This document shows, in pieces, positions 11,075 to 23,451 of a stretch of DNA of 64,000 bases. The position numbers were made by a program, and so were the translations under genes. The stretch's first letter is position 1, and every line of letters begins with the position of its first letter. Origin of the DNA: Poronia punctata (lineage: Eukaryota > Ascomycota > Sordariomycetes > Xylariales > Xylariaceae); contig MU401514.1 of NCBI GenBank assembly GCA_022579005.1, forward strand, positions 124,001 to 188,000, written 5' to 3'. The notes beneath the pieces were generated by a model. That model had not been told where the DNA came from, did not search any database, and worked only from the letters and a program-made list of their open reading frames with translations.

Positions 11075-12375
11075 AATGATCTCGACAGGACAATATTGAA
11101 CATGTATCTACTACGCAGAGGACCAGTCCGTAAATGAAGAGACTCTTGCGAAATGCTGGTCACCGTTCCCTTGGGCCGCAAAGGCCATAATACAAGTAAA
11201 CAAAGAGTAAGTACAAGATTGGAGATTACTATTAAGTTGGTCTTGTTGGTTGCACGGTAGACGACAGAGATAGGTGTTTCTAACAATTAGGAATCAGAAG
11301 CCAATCAGAGGTGGTCGGGTCGACAGCTATGAGGGACCGGCGAACATAGCCCACCTAGCACATGGGCATGACAGGAAGCGAGGTGGTCGTCCCCCTTAAC
11401 CGATTTTAGGAGGCAGGCGAGAAGTACCTAACCTACAACGTATGCGTACTGTTATTACGCAGACTGGCAGGTCGTCTAGAAGGTACCTTTTGATTATTAC
11501 GTTGACTATTTGGTTAGGATGGCAGGGGTAATACGGAGCTAACAAGATACAAGTACCCACTTTGTGTCTAAATGAGGTACGCGTATGTACGTCAATTACA
11601 AGTACCTACTCATAGGTCTCCCTACGGCATATCTGGAGGTATTAGCGGGGTATTTGGGCATATCAAGATGTAAATCATAATACTCTCCAAGACTAGCAAA
11701 TCCGGTACCCTTAAGTACGAGCAAGGAAGGAAGATCAGTATGAGGCCAACAGCACTTCACTTGCAATATTGAAATTGCTGTATGATAGGTAGACATGAGA
11801 GCTTGAATTGATAGATGAAGCAGTGTATCAAGAAAGTTTTATGTTCAGTGTAGCTGTGCGAGTGACACAACGTGCCACTCACGAATACCTATAAACTAGG
11901 AGGACGTGGATAATGTAGATAATGTAGCCTACGAGTAGTAGATACTAGATGCCTACATCATTAGGAGCTAGGCTAGGTACATGTATGATGTATCTGCCTG
12001 TAGCAAGATTACCCCTCTACCGAGTGCCCATTTAGAGAAGAACCCCACCAAAAATATTGGCTGTCCTCTAGTTTGAGCTCTTGCACTTTACAAGTCATCA
12101 CAGAGCTCTTCCTTCTCACCTACGTACCTCATTTGTAAGACCTTGAGCCGTGTTTCTACAGAACCCGCCAAGTGGTTTCCTCTTTCCTAGAGGTAAGGGT
12201 TAAATTTTCAATGCGTCGACTTCTGCCTCTCGATTGCGGCCTACTAACAGGGGCGTTCTAGATTAGAGCCTTTGTTTACGAACTCAGACCCCTGCTTCCT
12301 CCTTAAAAGGCTGTCGACGTCTCTACCGTGCATCATAGTTGCAGTCGCATTTGCGGCACCAAAATATTACCTATC
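11075..12375. other. intergenic, divergent promoter of BZZ1 and DBP5
   Basis: BZZ1 (-) and DBP5 (+) are transcribed away from each other from this 1.3-kb region. It is dense in TACCTA/TAGGTA words between 11400 and 12000. A pyrimidine-rich stretch near 12100-12300 is likely DBP5 5' leader. No coding frame is supported. Confidence 0.6.
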
Positions 12376-13947
12376 ATGTCCGACCAGACTACCGCGGCTC
12401 CGGCTGCCGCTAGCGCCGAAGCACCAAAGAACGATAGCCAGGCTCCGACGTCCAATCTTCAAGAACCGAGTTACGACGTAGAGGTCCAGCTTAGCGACCT
12501 TCAGAAAGATACCAATAATCCCTTGGGATCTGCCAAAACATTCCAGGAGCTTGGATTGTCAGTGCCCATTGTACAATGGAATTGAGACATGATGACCTGT
12601 CTGTCCTATCCCCCACTAACTTCCGTATTGTAGGCCAGATGAGGTGCTCCAGGGGTTAACAGCTTTGCAATTCTTAAAACCGTCAAAGGTTCAAGAGAAG
12701 GCGCTTCCCCTCATGCTCGCCGACCCTCCTCAAAATATGATTGCTCAGTCTCAGTCCGGAACTGGCAAGACAGCGGCGTTCGTCGTCACTGTCCTTACCC
12801 GCGTCGATTTCAACCAGCCAACCACACCTCAGGCGCTTCTTCTCGCTCCTAGCCGTGAGCTTGCTCGCCAGATCGAAACTGTTATCACCACGATCGGCCA
12901 GTTTATTCCGAACTTGGGGGTTGCAGCCGCTATTCCCGGCTCCATCCCTCGTGGGGGTAGCATTGATAAAGCCGTTGTTGTCGGTACCCCAGGAACTGTC
13001 ATGGACCTCATTCGCCGCCGCGCCTTCGATACAAAGGCGCTTAAAGTTCTCGTTATTGACGAGGCCGACAACATGTTGGACCAACAAGGCTTGGGCGAGC
13101 AATGTGCCCGGGTTAAAGGGTTGGTTTCCGATGAAGCTAACACGTAAAGCTGTAGAACGTGCTAACCCTTCTGCGTAGCATGCTTCCAAAGGATGTTCAG
13201 GTTCTTCTGTTCTCCGCCACCTTCCCAGACAAGGTTTTCAAATACGCGACTTCATTTGCTCCTAACGCGAATGTGATCAAGTTGAAGGTTCAAGAGCTCA
13301 CAGTGAAGGGCATTTCCCAGATGTACATGGACTGCCCTTCAGAATCGAACAAATACGAGATTCTCTGTAAACTCTATGGCCTAATGAACATCGGCTCGTC
13401 CATCATTTTTGTCAAGGTATGGAAGGACACTATTGTGCGCTTTGTTCCTAGGACCTGCTAACAATATTAGACTCGAGAGAGCGCCACGAGAATTCAACAG
13501 AGCATGGTACGCGATGGCCACAAGGTGTCGGTTCTGCATGGAGCTCACGAGGGTAACGAACGAGACTCCCTTCTTGACGACTTCCGAACTGGCAAATCCA
13601 AGGTCCTCATCACTACTAATGTGCTTGCTCGTGGTATCGATGTTTCCACAGTCTCAATGGTAATCAATTACGACATTCCAATGAAGGGAGTTGGAGACTC
13701 GACGCACGATACGGAAACATACCTCCACCGTATTGGTCGAACGGGCCGGTTCGGACGTGTCGGTGTGAGTATCACTTTCATCTCGGACAAGAAGAGCTTC
13801 ACGGCTTTGCAGAATATCGCATCCGACCTTGAGATCGACCTAGTTCCCCTGAGTCCTGATGACTGGGATGATACTGAAAAGCAGGTCCAGAGAGTGATCA
13901 AATCAAGCCGAGCTCAAGCCAACTTTGTACCGAGTGCTACCGAATAG
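12376..13947 (+). CDS. DBP5: DEAD-box ATP-dependent RNA helicase Dbp5
   Basis: Dbp5 remodels mRNPs at the cytoplasmic face of the nuclear pore, activated by Gle1, and releases mRNA during export; it also acts in translation termination. Exons: 12376-12557, 12634-13119, 13179-13416, 13471-13947 (460 aa). Donors are GTCAGT, GTTGGT and GTATGG. The acidic, Ala-rich N-terminus is followed by FQELGL and the Q motif ([11 protein letters not shown]). Further motifs are Walker A SGTGKT (about 102-107), [12 protein letters not shown] at about 203-206, SAT at about 235-237, the ARGIDV region and [11 protein letters not shown]. The variant order '[11 protein letters not shown]' and the segment [19 protein letters not shown] are typical of Dbp5 rather than other DEAD proteins. 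Length matches the family (about 460-490 aa). Confidence 0.96.
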
Positions 13948-15803
13948 TAGGCAACATCAGCAGGGCACAATATTTGAGGGGCGGCGACGAAAGCGTGGCC
14001 CAACGTTGTTAGCTAGTATCGGATGGCTTAAATATCTACGACCGAAACTCGATGAAGGAACGACTGTAATGGAATTTTTGCTTTTGTACCTCTGAGCAAG
14101 GGGGAGCCCCGCCGCAATAGACTTTCGATGATATTCGGGTGAAACTCATGTGTCGGATGTGTACGGGTTGCGTATAAAAGAGCAGATTACCTAGATACCA
14201 AAACAAATACAGAAATTAAAGTAAAGAGGATGTCTTAAAAGATTGCTACCCCAGGGAGGACCCGGGAGGAAAAGCTTCGTTTTCCGGTCCAATGTTAGGA
14301 TGTTGCGAAAGGAAGCCGGCAAATTGCTACCTTCGAGGGTCCTTTCCGCCAGTGTTGAGCAGGGATCTTGCTTGAGAGGAAAGGCGCCAACAAATTTTCG
14401 ATGGGACGTATATAAGAAAAGACACGAAGCAAGCCCCTCACCCAAGGGTTAATAGAGTAACCTAGGTTAGGCACTCACATTCACAGCCGTATGCGATGTG
14501 TATGTGCATTGCATCTTGCATTCGATATTGTCAGCAAGCTACCTAACCTAGGGTTCATTACAGCCAGCATAGTCCCACTAAGGTAGTCAGGCTGGCCAGT
14601 TTCTCTAGGAGGATCTCTTGAAATGCGGCGGTGGGTTTGCGGGGGCGGCAATTGGTGCAATATGGTTCGTATCTTTGGCGCTGCCGGAATCAAGCAATGT
14701 GGGACGGACGCGGGTCGACTGGAACAAGCTATTAGGCGCGCGCGCAATGGAGGGGCGCTATGGGTCCCCATAGGCCAAGGCCCACTTATATTGTATCCAC
14801 AAATCAACGACACAGCCCTTCCAGCCTATCATACTGCGCCTGATTTCCACAAAAGGCTCGGTAATGTGCTGGTAGTCTAGGCGTCTAAATTTGGCGTTTG
14901 CCATGTTCCGGCTACCGGTCGAACAACTCTTGTCGTCACGACTCACAACCCACGTCTTTCTTATTCTTCCTGCCTTATACCGTCGGCTTGGTTACCGAAT
15001 CTAATGGCCGATCCAATAGAACGCATGTCTACATGCAGCCTACAAGCCATCCCTTTCCCAGGATTACTATCTTAGATGTGATGTTAAGAGTCACTTACCA
15101 TTCTAGTGCGGTTTGAAGATATAATGTCCCACCTCATGTGTTCTAAGTGGTCCTAGGCGATTAGCCCTTGCGCCAGGTTGTGTCATACCTAGTAGCTATT
15201 CTGACATACAGGAGACCAATCTTGAAGATATGACGGGGGGCCCGGGGGCCGGATGCCCAATGCGGTCAATATGTTCTCGTTAGACGCTCGCCCTCAGCAG
15301 TGGTGAGTGGTGACTGTCCCGTCGCCGGTCTCCTAAATGCAAGGCTCTGCCCCAATCTGCAACATAGCCGTTTTCCTCTTGCCCCCGTGTTTCTTCTTCG
15401 ATACTACTCTTGTTTCCTTTTGTATCTCATCGACGCTTTCCTTTGTGTACTTCTTAGCCTTCTGTTTTATTATTATCTTTTCCACTTGGGTTTCTCGGAT
15501 CAGGCTGTGCTGCATTATGCGTTGAGATGCTGGTCATCTCTTTGCGAGCGTTTCTAGACATCATAGGTCAGTAAAACAAATCATTCCTTACGGACGTCGG
15601 ACCATATATCGGGGGAGTCGTCGCAAGGACCGATGGCCTGAAACATACGGCCTCCCTCTCCATGCCTTCTCCATCATCCTTCATCTCCGGCTCAGTTGGC
15701 CGGGAACTATACGCTTCCCACGGTGAAGAGCCAGATAGGAACGGACTAGCCCGTTGGCGCGAACATCCCATGCTAACCTCAGTTACAGACATCACTATAT
15801 AGA
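13948..15803. other. intergenic, no gene seen
   Basis: This 1.86-kb spacer contains the DBP5 3' region and the CFEM gene promoter. A GC-rich patch lies at about 15230-15255 (ggggggcccgggggccgg). The largest open frames show no recognisable features. Confidence 0.55.
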
Positions 15804-18515
15804 ATGCCTCGCAAGCCCTCGCTTCTTTTGCTTTTCATATGGACTTTCTTGATATCAACAGTTATCAGTCGTGATATTGGGCTGGGCAACGACTTCACCT
15901 CGCTAGTCCCTGGCTGTGCTCGGTCTTGTCTACTTTCTTTTATACGATCCAATTATCCCAAGACAGACTGTGGGGATAAATACACTTTACAATGTCTGTG
16001 TTCTGCCGAATCGCTTTCGGGCTTTACTGTAGGGGAGGCGGCCCTACAATGTCTCTTGGGAGATGTCCAACTCGGCCAATGTTCCGAGGATTATTTAGCT
16101 GGTGAGATACAGAGTCAGGCCCTGCGAGAGGTTTTCGGACGCAAACTAACATTGTCAGGTCCGGCACCGCTAAAGGTCCATAATATGTGTAATGGGGTAC
16201 CTAACGCCTTACCAAATACTCATTCTACGCTTACAGCAACCTTGGTCATACCATCGTCAGGCGGCGTTCCGGCCTTGTTGCCGCCCACTGCGTCTCTAAC
16301 GGCAACCGCAACGTCTACGTCCACATCGTCATGGACGACAAAAACGAAGTCGAGTGCTTCCTCTACAAGCGTGTCTTCATCTTCTTCTTCGGCCACCTTT
16401 GGTTCTTTCCCAACTTTAACCACAGCAATGACGAGTTCAATCCCGGTTGGGACAGCGACTTCAACAGCAACTTCGAGTCCGACTTCGACTTCGACGCCAG
16501 AGGCCACTCCCTCGAAAGCAACCCTTGCGCCTGGCCAGATTGCGGGGATATCTGTGGGAGTCATAGGAGCTATCGGTATCGCAGTAGCCGCTATTTTTAT
16601 GGCTAAGTGCATGCGTCGGAGGAAGTATCCGGATTACGATTCCGAAAAGGGGTTTTATGAGCACGATAATAGCACACGTGGTAGCTCGGAGCCGAAAGGC
16701 CCCAGAGGTTCTCACATCTTCCACATATCGCCACCCATCCTCCGGATGTCCAGATACCGGCCGGATTTCATTCCCCGCGCTGCACCTCCCGTGCCACAAC
16801 CTTCTCGACAAGCCACCCCGGCGAACAACGGAGATCTGGACCGTGGTACGATAGGATTAGCCATTTCCCGTCCTCGTAGTCAAGTGCCCCCAAGGCTATC
16901 TCAGCCGCAATGGTCGGTGGATAATTCACCGCAACCAGTACAAGAGCAGATCGAGAGGAGGCGGTCCAGACTATTGCCTGAAAGACCAACCTTGACTCTG
17001 GATATTCCTCCGAAACCACAGGCAAGCGGCTCTTCATCTTCGAATCGCATTCCGACGACAGATAGAACGAGTACCATGACCAACATGACTGCTTTTGCCG
17101 ACCTCGACACGGAGGCTGCCGAAGGCGAGCAGGTTTGGCGACCGCCGCCTTCCGATCCGTTATCAGCGACTACATTGTATGTTGCTGATAAGTATGGAAA
17201 CTGGGTGCTGAGTAACGACAAACGTCGGTCTCAGATGGCCGAGGTAATATCAGCGCCGGCGGAGAGCGTCACACCCAAACCCTTGACGAAGTCGCCGGTA
17301 GAAATGCAAGAAGAGGCAGCAAATATTTCTGCCGCAGCAGGCCTGCCGAGAGCGCCACAACCGGCCTTTTTATCCCGCGATCCGTCGAGTTACAGGTCCT
17401 CAACCATCTACTCACAAGTTAGCGCGCCCCGTCTCTCGGGCCGAAGGGGGTCGTCCGGCAGAAATAGCATGTCGAGGTCTCGGAAAAACAGCGGTTCCGC
17501 ACCAGACCGGTCCAATTCCAAAGATTCGGTCACCACAATACAATCCTATTCCTCGACTGAAGGGAGCGGAGACGGGTTTTCTTGCGAGCCCGATATTGCT
17601 CGGCTATCACAACTGTCTCCGGTGAAGGAATCACCGGACCCACCTACTGGAAGATCTCAGGTTACTTATCCAAAAATCCCGGGGTTGATGGATGGGGCGA
17701 CAATCAGATATGTGCCGCCCCCCAAACGGCCGGACTTTTCGAGTTATCCGTCAAACAGGACGAGTTCGACACTGGAGGTTGTTTATCCCATCATGGACTC
17801 ACCTTCAGCATATCCTTCACCCCTGAAGCCAAAACGCCATGGCAGCAGACCCTTCGCGCCGCTGCAGAGAACCGGGTCGGGCTTTACCCCTGAACCACCA
17901 AATGTCGATGTCTTCCCTTCTCAAAACCCTGCCCCTACATATGGAATGACAGCTCCGGGGTGGCAACCGCAAGCCTATCCCACGTCAATGAGAGCATATG
18001 AGCCATACCGACCTCCCAATTCCCAGCAACAAGGTGGTGCAGTCAGAACACCACCGCAACAAACAGTACCAACATTCACACCCTCACCAATGTCAGCATC
18101 AGGTGAAAAAGACCCGAGACACCCAACATCGCCTCCTCGGACCGACAATGGAGATCGACTACGTGCACACATCGCATCTCAATACAACAACAACAACAAC
18201 AACAACCCTAATAATAAGATGAGCACAAATTCCTTCAGAAGCTCAGAAAGTTCGAGTGCGAGCTCATTACTAGCTAAACGACTCGGAAACGACCGAGCCG
18301 CCGCCCTCGCTCTCGATCCCAGAAAACAAAAGGCGCAACAATGGAGAAGAAGACGAGAGGATAACGACGGCGGTGTAGTGTTTAGTCCGGATATGTTTTC
18401 CTTGGCATCTCCGGTAGGACCTACGAGTAAAGGGACGTTACCGATGACGCCGACTTGGCAGCCTAAGCTGACGCCTACGAGACGGGGTGATGATCTTTAT
18501 TTGAATGTGCAATAA
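15804..18515 (+). CDS. CFEM-domain one-pass membrane protein with long cytoplasmic tail
   Basis: Single exon, 903 aa. A signal peptide (about residues 1-22) is followed by a Cys-rich ectodomain with eight cysteines spaced like CFEM (PGCARSC...TDC...LQCLC...ALQC...GQC...MC; about residues 37-130). A long Ser/Thr-rich, probably O-glycosylated stalk leads to a membrane helix at about 244-268 (GISVGVIGAIGIAVAAIF) and a stop-transfer KCMRRRK. The remaining 630 residues are Pro/Ser-rich and probably disordered. They include one ordered-looking patch at about 458 (YVADKYGNWVLSN) and a poly-Asn run (18184-18205). CFEM proteins bind haem or act in surface sensing and adhesion; the layout here suggests a wall or surface sensor, which is inference. 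The tail has no kinase or other enzyme motif. Confidence 0.88.
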   Translation: MPRKPSLLLLFIWTFLISTVISRDIGLGNDFTSLVPGCARSCLLSFIRSNYPKTDCGDKYTLQCLCSAESLSGFTVGEAALQCLLGDVQLGQCSEDYLAGEIQSQALREVFGRKLTLSGPAPLKVHNMCNGVPNALPNTHSTLTATLVIPSSGGVPALLPPTASLTATATSTSTSSWTTKTKSSASSTSVSSSSSSATFGSFPTLTTAMTSSIPVGTATSTATSSPTSTSTPEATPSKATLAPGQIAGISVGVIGAIGIAVAAIFMAKCMRRRKYPDYDSEKGFYEHDNSTRGSSEPKGPRGSHIFHISPPILRMSRYRPDFIPRAAPPVPQPSRQATPANNGDLDRGTIGLAISRPRSQVPPRLSQPQWSVDNSPQPVQEQIERRRSRLLPERPTLTLDIPPKPQASGSSSSNRIPTTDRTSTMTNMTAFADLDTEAAEGEQVWRPPPSDPLSATTLYVADKYGNWVLSNDKRRSQMAEVISAPAESVTPKPLTKSPVEMQEEAANISAAAGLPRAPQPAFLSRDPSSYRSSTIYSQVSAPRLSGRRGSSGRNSMSRSRKNSGSAPDRSNSKDSVTTIQSYSSTEGSGDGFSCEPDIARLSQLSPVKESPDPPTGRSQVTYPKIPGLMDGATIRYVPPPKRPDFSSYPSNRTSSTLEVVYPIMDSPSAYPSPLKPKRHGSRPFAPLQRTGSGFTPEPPNVDVFPSQNPAPTYGMTAPGWQPQAYPTSMRAYEPYRPPNSQQQGGAVRTPPQQTVPTFTPSPMSASGEKDPRHPTSPPRTDNGDRLRAHIASQYNNNNNNNPNNKMSTNSFRSSESSSASSLLAKRLGNDRAAALALDPRKQKAQQWRRRREDNDGGVVFSPDMFSLASPVGPTSKGTLPMTPTWQPKLTPTRRGDDLYLNVQ

Positions 18516-20872
18516 TTAAAAAAACGGCTTATCAAGTTGGATTATGCACAACCTACGATGTACTAAAAATACCGACTAACCTAGATACCATATGTAATAA
18601 ATAATGAAAGAACAAAACTTCTAACTCTTTCATATGTTGTCTATGAATAATAAAAATTACAAGTCTAGAAAAGCGGTATACATTGTTAAAGCAGACATGA
18701 TGACTTGACTAAATACCTACGGTAGAACTAAAGTCCCTTGAACCAAATCTACGTGCGTACGTGTGTCTATTACATATCAGGAGCAAACGACAGTAGGGAA
18801 TAGATTGCCGATTACCCACAGGAGACAAAAGTAACGTGAACAGAAGAGAATCGGACACCAAGTTATTATCAGAGAGTCTAGGTAGGTACCTAGGTCCTAA
18901 CCCACCAGATTATACGTGTACCTCCTTAAACGTAGGTATTACAAGAATAGCTAACCTAACCTATAATACCGGTTCTACCTACCTATCTAGTTAGTCAGTT
19001 CAACATACCTATTCTCAAACGACTATTTACTTACCAAAAATCCCCCATCAACCGCAGTCGCAGCGGTACCTAACCGACAACCACGAACCAGTAAACGAGG
19101 TCTTGGCAAGAAGTGGTAGGTTAGGTACATAGGTTAGGTAGGTACTGTAAGCGCGCGGATATTACCTAGGTTACATGTATTACCTTATCTGTATCGTCAA
19201 CAAAACCCGATCCCCAATTTTGCTAGTTTAAGATATACCGCTAGAGAAGAGAAGAAAGAGAGGGGATGATGCGGTCGGGGATTTGTTAAGTTGAGTAAAA
19301 CCCGGATTTTCAAAATCTAGGTTGGTCATTTGTGGTCTTGATCGATGATGATGCTCAGCTATGTAGGTACCTTGGAGTAGAGTAGAGTATGTAGGTATGT
19401 AGGTATAAAAGATCGGATGGACAGACGGCGGGCGGGGCACAAGGAATTATAGTGGGCTGGGCTGCCCCTCACCCGGACCCTAACGTGCCCAACCCCTGAA
19501 CTAACTAACCTAGATCGGAGATAACAAAGGGTGGGGGTCTCTAAGGTAGGGTTTGTTTCATCTTTTCAACCTTGACAAGTTGTCAGCTGCCACGATTCTT
19601 AACCCAAAGGTAAAGAGCATGCAACAACGTTAGGTGAGGGGAAGAGAAGACAACCCAAATGTATGTATTTGTCTTCTTACTAGCAGGGTAAGTTGTTTAT
19701 ATCTTGTAGGATATTTTCAGGTAAGCATAAAACAAGCCCCTTTATACCAAAGCCGAGCCATCGCACAAGATTTAGACCAGTTTCATGATCCCTGCAGCAT
19801 AAAAATTAGGTTTCTTTTGTTCCCGGCGTAGGGACGAATTGTATCTTGGCCCACTACTCGTACTCCTTTACCAGTAATACCCTTTTGCACTTCTCCTCTG
19901 GGATTGGATGATAAAAACATTTATTTCATTTTATGCTTTTGCTTTGTGTACATGGCCAAGACTAGATAATAGACGAGCATAAAAGGGGGAGATGAATTTA
20001 GGGGTTAAAGACCCCCCCTCGGCTATCTATCCTTTTTTCTTTTCTTTTCTTTTCTTTAGTAGATGTCGGAGGTAATATGTTATGCAGAAGGGATGATATG
20101 ATAGGTTAGGTAGTACATCTATTTTTCCCCGTGCCTGATGATCAAGGTAGGACAAAGCAAACAACTTTGTACGCGTGCACGTGTCTACATCATTCTCTCC
20201 TCTTGCTAGCCATCGACAAGATTCCGAATATCCGGGAAAGGCTGGGAGAGAAAAGAGGAAGTAAAAAAAGAGGCGAAGTAAGTAAAAAAAAAAAAACCCC
20301 CATCATAGAAAATACAATCTAGACCGCGTATTTGAGTCAGTTTCGTTGAACGACCTTGTTATCTGATTGGTTATGTCCCTCGATCGATTTGAGCCACTCA
20401 CAACCCGCCAAAGCGGAATCCAATTCGCTTTTCCTCACAGTCGTTGGTTCGGCGCTAAATGAAAAGACGAAACTCCCATCTTTTATTTTAACGCCGGGAT
20501 TGAATTTTTAAGAAAAGGCTGGGCAAACGACTAAAGTAAACGGATCGAACCGGGATCGTGAAAAGGGGGATCTAGAGTCTAACTAATAACCAAAATACCT
20601 TACCTAGCGGCAACTATATTTTGTCCGGCGTTGGGTATGCCGACGGGAGGTTGGACAATTTTATCATCGGAACCTATAATATCGTTCAATGGGTGGTGGG
20701 TTTAAAAGGTTCTGGCCATTTGTTCGGGTTGAAACACAGCCATGCAACTAAAAAGACAAGACAATGTTTCATCTTTTTTCTTGACCATTCCTTATCTGGG
20801 CTTGGTATGGGCAACCCATGTCTCGCATCTTTTCAACCACCCAAGCCAGCCCCCCCCGGTCCGCCAGCGTGG

Positions 20873-20898
<26 letters not shown>
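20873..20898 (+). repeat. (CT)n microsatellite
   Basis: Thirteen uninterrupted CT units, inside a longer pyrimidine-rich tract that continues to about 20920. It lies 0.9 kb upstream of the GH16 gene. Confidence 0.95.
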
Positions 20899-20904
<6 letters not shown>

Positions 20905-21177
20905 TTGCCTCTTCACGCTCCGGAGATGAGTGGGGAGGACGGGGAGTTTATCCGTTTTGGGCATCATACCAAGACGAGAACTTTCACCAGTCAACCAACG
21001 TTTGGATGGCATCGCTTACTGAGAGTATGGCGAACTGTGTGTGCCATCCGTATCTACGCGTATTGTGTTTATATGCAAGTAAGTATGTACTTATGTAGGT
21101 ACAATGTGGTGGGCCTTGCTCGGCCGTGAACCCGAGGCTTCTTACAAGTACCTCCTAAACCTAGCACGAGACCCTTG

Positions 21178-21202
21178 CCTGTCCTGTCCTGTCCTGTCCT
21201 TT
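21178..21202 (+). repeat. (CCTGT)n short tandem repeat
   Basis: Four copies of CCTGT followed by a truncated copy, upstream of the GH16 gene. Confidence 0.9.
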
Positions 21203-21690
21203 GTCTTCTGTTATATATCTTGTGTGTGTGGCAGATCTTCCTTTTCTCTCTCTCTCTTTTATTTTCTCTAGGCCACGCTCTCTTTTTTCCAAATCTCGAG
21301 GATCGATATCTTTTTACTTTCATTCTTTTTGCTTTGCCTCACTCACGTCTTGCTAGTCAAGTCGAGTCGAGTCAATATCATTACATTCCTTTTTTTGAAG
21401 AAGAACCTCTGGTCGGTCATTTTCACAAGCCACTGATAGCTTTCAACCTCCTTTTTTGGGGTTTGTTTCAAAACAGTACACCTTTTTTTTATAGACAACT
21501 CTTTCCTGCGAGACAGGTGTGTGTTGGAATTATATCTCCACTTTGCGCATTACTTCGGTCTTGCCTTTCCCAACCACTTTGACGAATATCAAGTATCGTC
21601 ATCATCACATTGTTATTGTTATTTTGCGCAAGATCTGCTGGGAAAGATTCGATTACATTCTGATTCTATCATATCTATAACCCACCACAA

Positions 21691-21780
21691 CATACATACA
21701 TACATACAAACCCACGCACACACACACACACACGCATTACATACATACAATACACCCTTCACTTCTTCTTCTTCTTCTTC
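21691..21780 (+). repeat. (CATA)n, (CA)n and (CTT)n cluster in the GH16 leader
   Basis: CATA repeats (21691-21707), CA repeats (about 21715-21733) and CTT repeats (about 21762-21780) end just before the start codon at 21786. Their position suggests transcribed 5' UTR. Confidence 0.85.
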
Positions 21781-21785
21781 CAAAA

Positions 21786-22750
21786 ATGCATCTCCAAACC
21801 CTCCTCATCTCCCTCCTACCAACCCTAGCAGCCGGGATCAGACCCCCCAACATCCAAGGCATGGACCTGGTATGGTCCGAGTCCTTCGAAGGATCCGCCG
21901 GATCCCCTCCCGACACGCAGACGTGGAACATCATGGACGCCATCGACACCAACAACGAGGTACAGAAATACACCACCTCGAACCACAACCTGCAGATCAG
22001 CGGCGGCGGCACCATCCAATTCGTCCCGCGCAAGTCCCCCTCCTCCTCGGGCGGCCAATGGACATCCGGCCGCATCGAGAGCAAGGAATCCTGGACCCCC
22101 CGCGCCGGCCGCGTCACCCAGATCGCGGCCGATATCCTCGTCGGCGGGAACGACGTGGGCAATAAGCAGGGGATATGGCCCGCTTTCTGGCTCCTTGGTG
22201 ACGCCATGCGTCACGGAACCCCCTGGCCCGCGGCGGGCGAGATCGATGTTTTCGAGCAGGTCAACGGACTTGCCAAGGGGCACGGGACGCTCCATTGCGG
22301 TTCCGTACCCGGGGGTCCATGTCATGAGACTACTGGGCGGGGAGGAACGGTCGATATGCCGCTTGACGGGTTCCATACCTGGTCTGTCCGGATCGATCTC
22401 ACGAATCCCGATTGGCGCGCCCAGACTATTCGGTTCCAGCTCGATGGCGTGCCGTATTTCACTGTTTGTGGTGCGGATCTCGACGATGCGCCGGTTTGGT
22501 CTACGCTTGCGCATAGTCCTTTGTATATGGTTATGAATGTCGCTGTTGGTGGTAATTGGCCTGGTCCGCCGAATGATGTAAGGTTTTCTTTTTTTTCTTT
22601 TTTCTTTTTTCTTCTTACAACTACCCCCTTTTGATTACTTACAGACAGCAAAAAAAGAAACAAAGCAAGTTGCTAATTGAAACACAGGCTACTCTAGATG
22701 GTTACGGAGCCATGATGGAGGTGCGATGGGCCGCTGTTTACAGCTCGTAA
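21786..22750 (+). CDS. secreted GH16 endo-beta-1,3(4)-glucanase-like protein
   Basis: Exons 21786-22577 and 22688-22750 (284 aa) with a clean GT-AG intron. Residues 1-17 are a signal peptide (MHLQTLLISLLPTLAAG). The GH16 fold is marked by LVWSESFEG, NNEVQKYT and SGRIESK. The catalytic motif GEIDVFEQ gives nucleophile E152, D154 and acid/base E157. MVMNVAVGGNWPGPP near the end is the conserved C-terminal strand. The second exon adds only 20 residues (to AVYSS). The ExDxxE spacing fits bacterial-type laminarinase or lichenase members (EIDVFE), not Crh transglycosidases. There is no GPI signal, so it is probably secreted. Substrate, beta-1,3 versus mixed-linkage glucan, cannot be told from sequence. 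Confidence 0.93.
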
Positions 22751-23451
22751 AGAACGACTTCTTCACAACACATTTCACTCCTTACCGACATTGATGGATA
22801 TTTGGATCAAGGAAGCTTGATTTTTTTTTATCCAGGCATTTTACGAGTTACGACATTACACACATACACCCAACTACCTACTCAAAGGCGATTTCATGGT
22901 TTTTCCTGGTACCTACTTGAAGATAGGTAGTTGGGGACGTTACATACATACAAAAAAAGAAAAACCATATATATACACACAGACAGATACACGCATATAG
23001 GGACGGGACGGATGGGAGCGTTGGAATAGATATTAGGGTCTCTTTGGAGGTGGTGTTTTTTCCGTCTTATGATACCTCTTGTTTTTAACTTTTATCATTT
23101 ACTTTCTCCGATGGGAATTCCGATGTAAACTCACTGCATGCTTGTGATTTGGATACAGTGCATGTAGTTTTCCATCTCGTATATGCGAAGGCGCCTGGTT
23201 AGATGGATACTTAAAATATATACGTATACTTGAAATATAAATGTATACTTAAAATATATATGTATACAAAAGTCTTATATGTAGGAACAGAGCATGTTGT
23301 ATCTCATTTCACTGTAGTGCGTATCATTCAAAACATGAGAGGAGTATATACAATCCCAAGTCCTATTATATATATATAAAGACACCGCCGTCCGCGCTGC
23401 GAGGCACGTGTTATTTTTTGGTCGGTCCACTTACCGTTTGTCAACAATTCA
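22751..23451. other. intergenic, convergent 3' ends
   Basis: Lies between the stop codons of the GH16 gene (+) and a hypothetical gene (-). It is AT-rich, with a 19-bp tandem repeat at 23208-23264 and a TA run near 23369-23381. No gene seen. Confidence 0.6.
23208..23264. repeat. 19-bp tandem repeat, three copies
   Basis: Three adjacent 19-bp units starting TACTT and ending GTA differ from each other at only two to four positions. They lie between two convergent genes, about 460 bp after the GH16 stop codon. Confidence 0.9.

Larger units (their letters stand above)
18516..21785. other. intergenic with simple repeats, GH16 promoter and leader
   Basis: This 3.27-kb spacer separates two genes on the same strand. 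Its left half is rich in TACCTAGGTA words. The right part is pyrimidine-rich and carries several microsatellites that probably belong to the GH16 promoter or 5' leader. I see no gene. Confidence 0.6.

Noticed and set aside
14623..14880. 85-codon frame with Gly/Cys-rich start
   Set aside because: No recognisable motif, and no supporting exon or signal sequence.
16220..16612. 130-codon frame antisense to the CFEM gene, Val/Glu-rich
   Set aside because: It mirrors the Ser/Thr-rich stalk codons on the opposite strand and is a composition shadow.
19100..19145. Telomere-like TTAGGT repeats
   Set aside because: The unit is TAGGTA/TTAGGT, not TTAGGG; copies are few and irregular, and similar words occur in many spacers.
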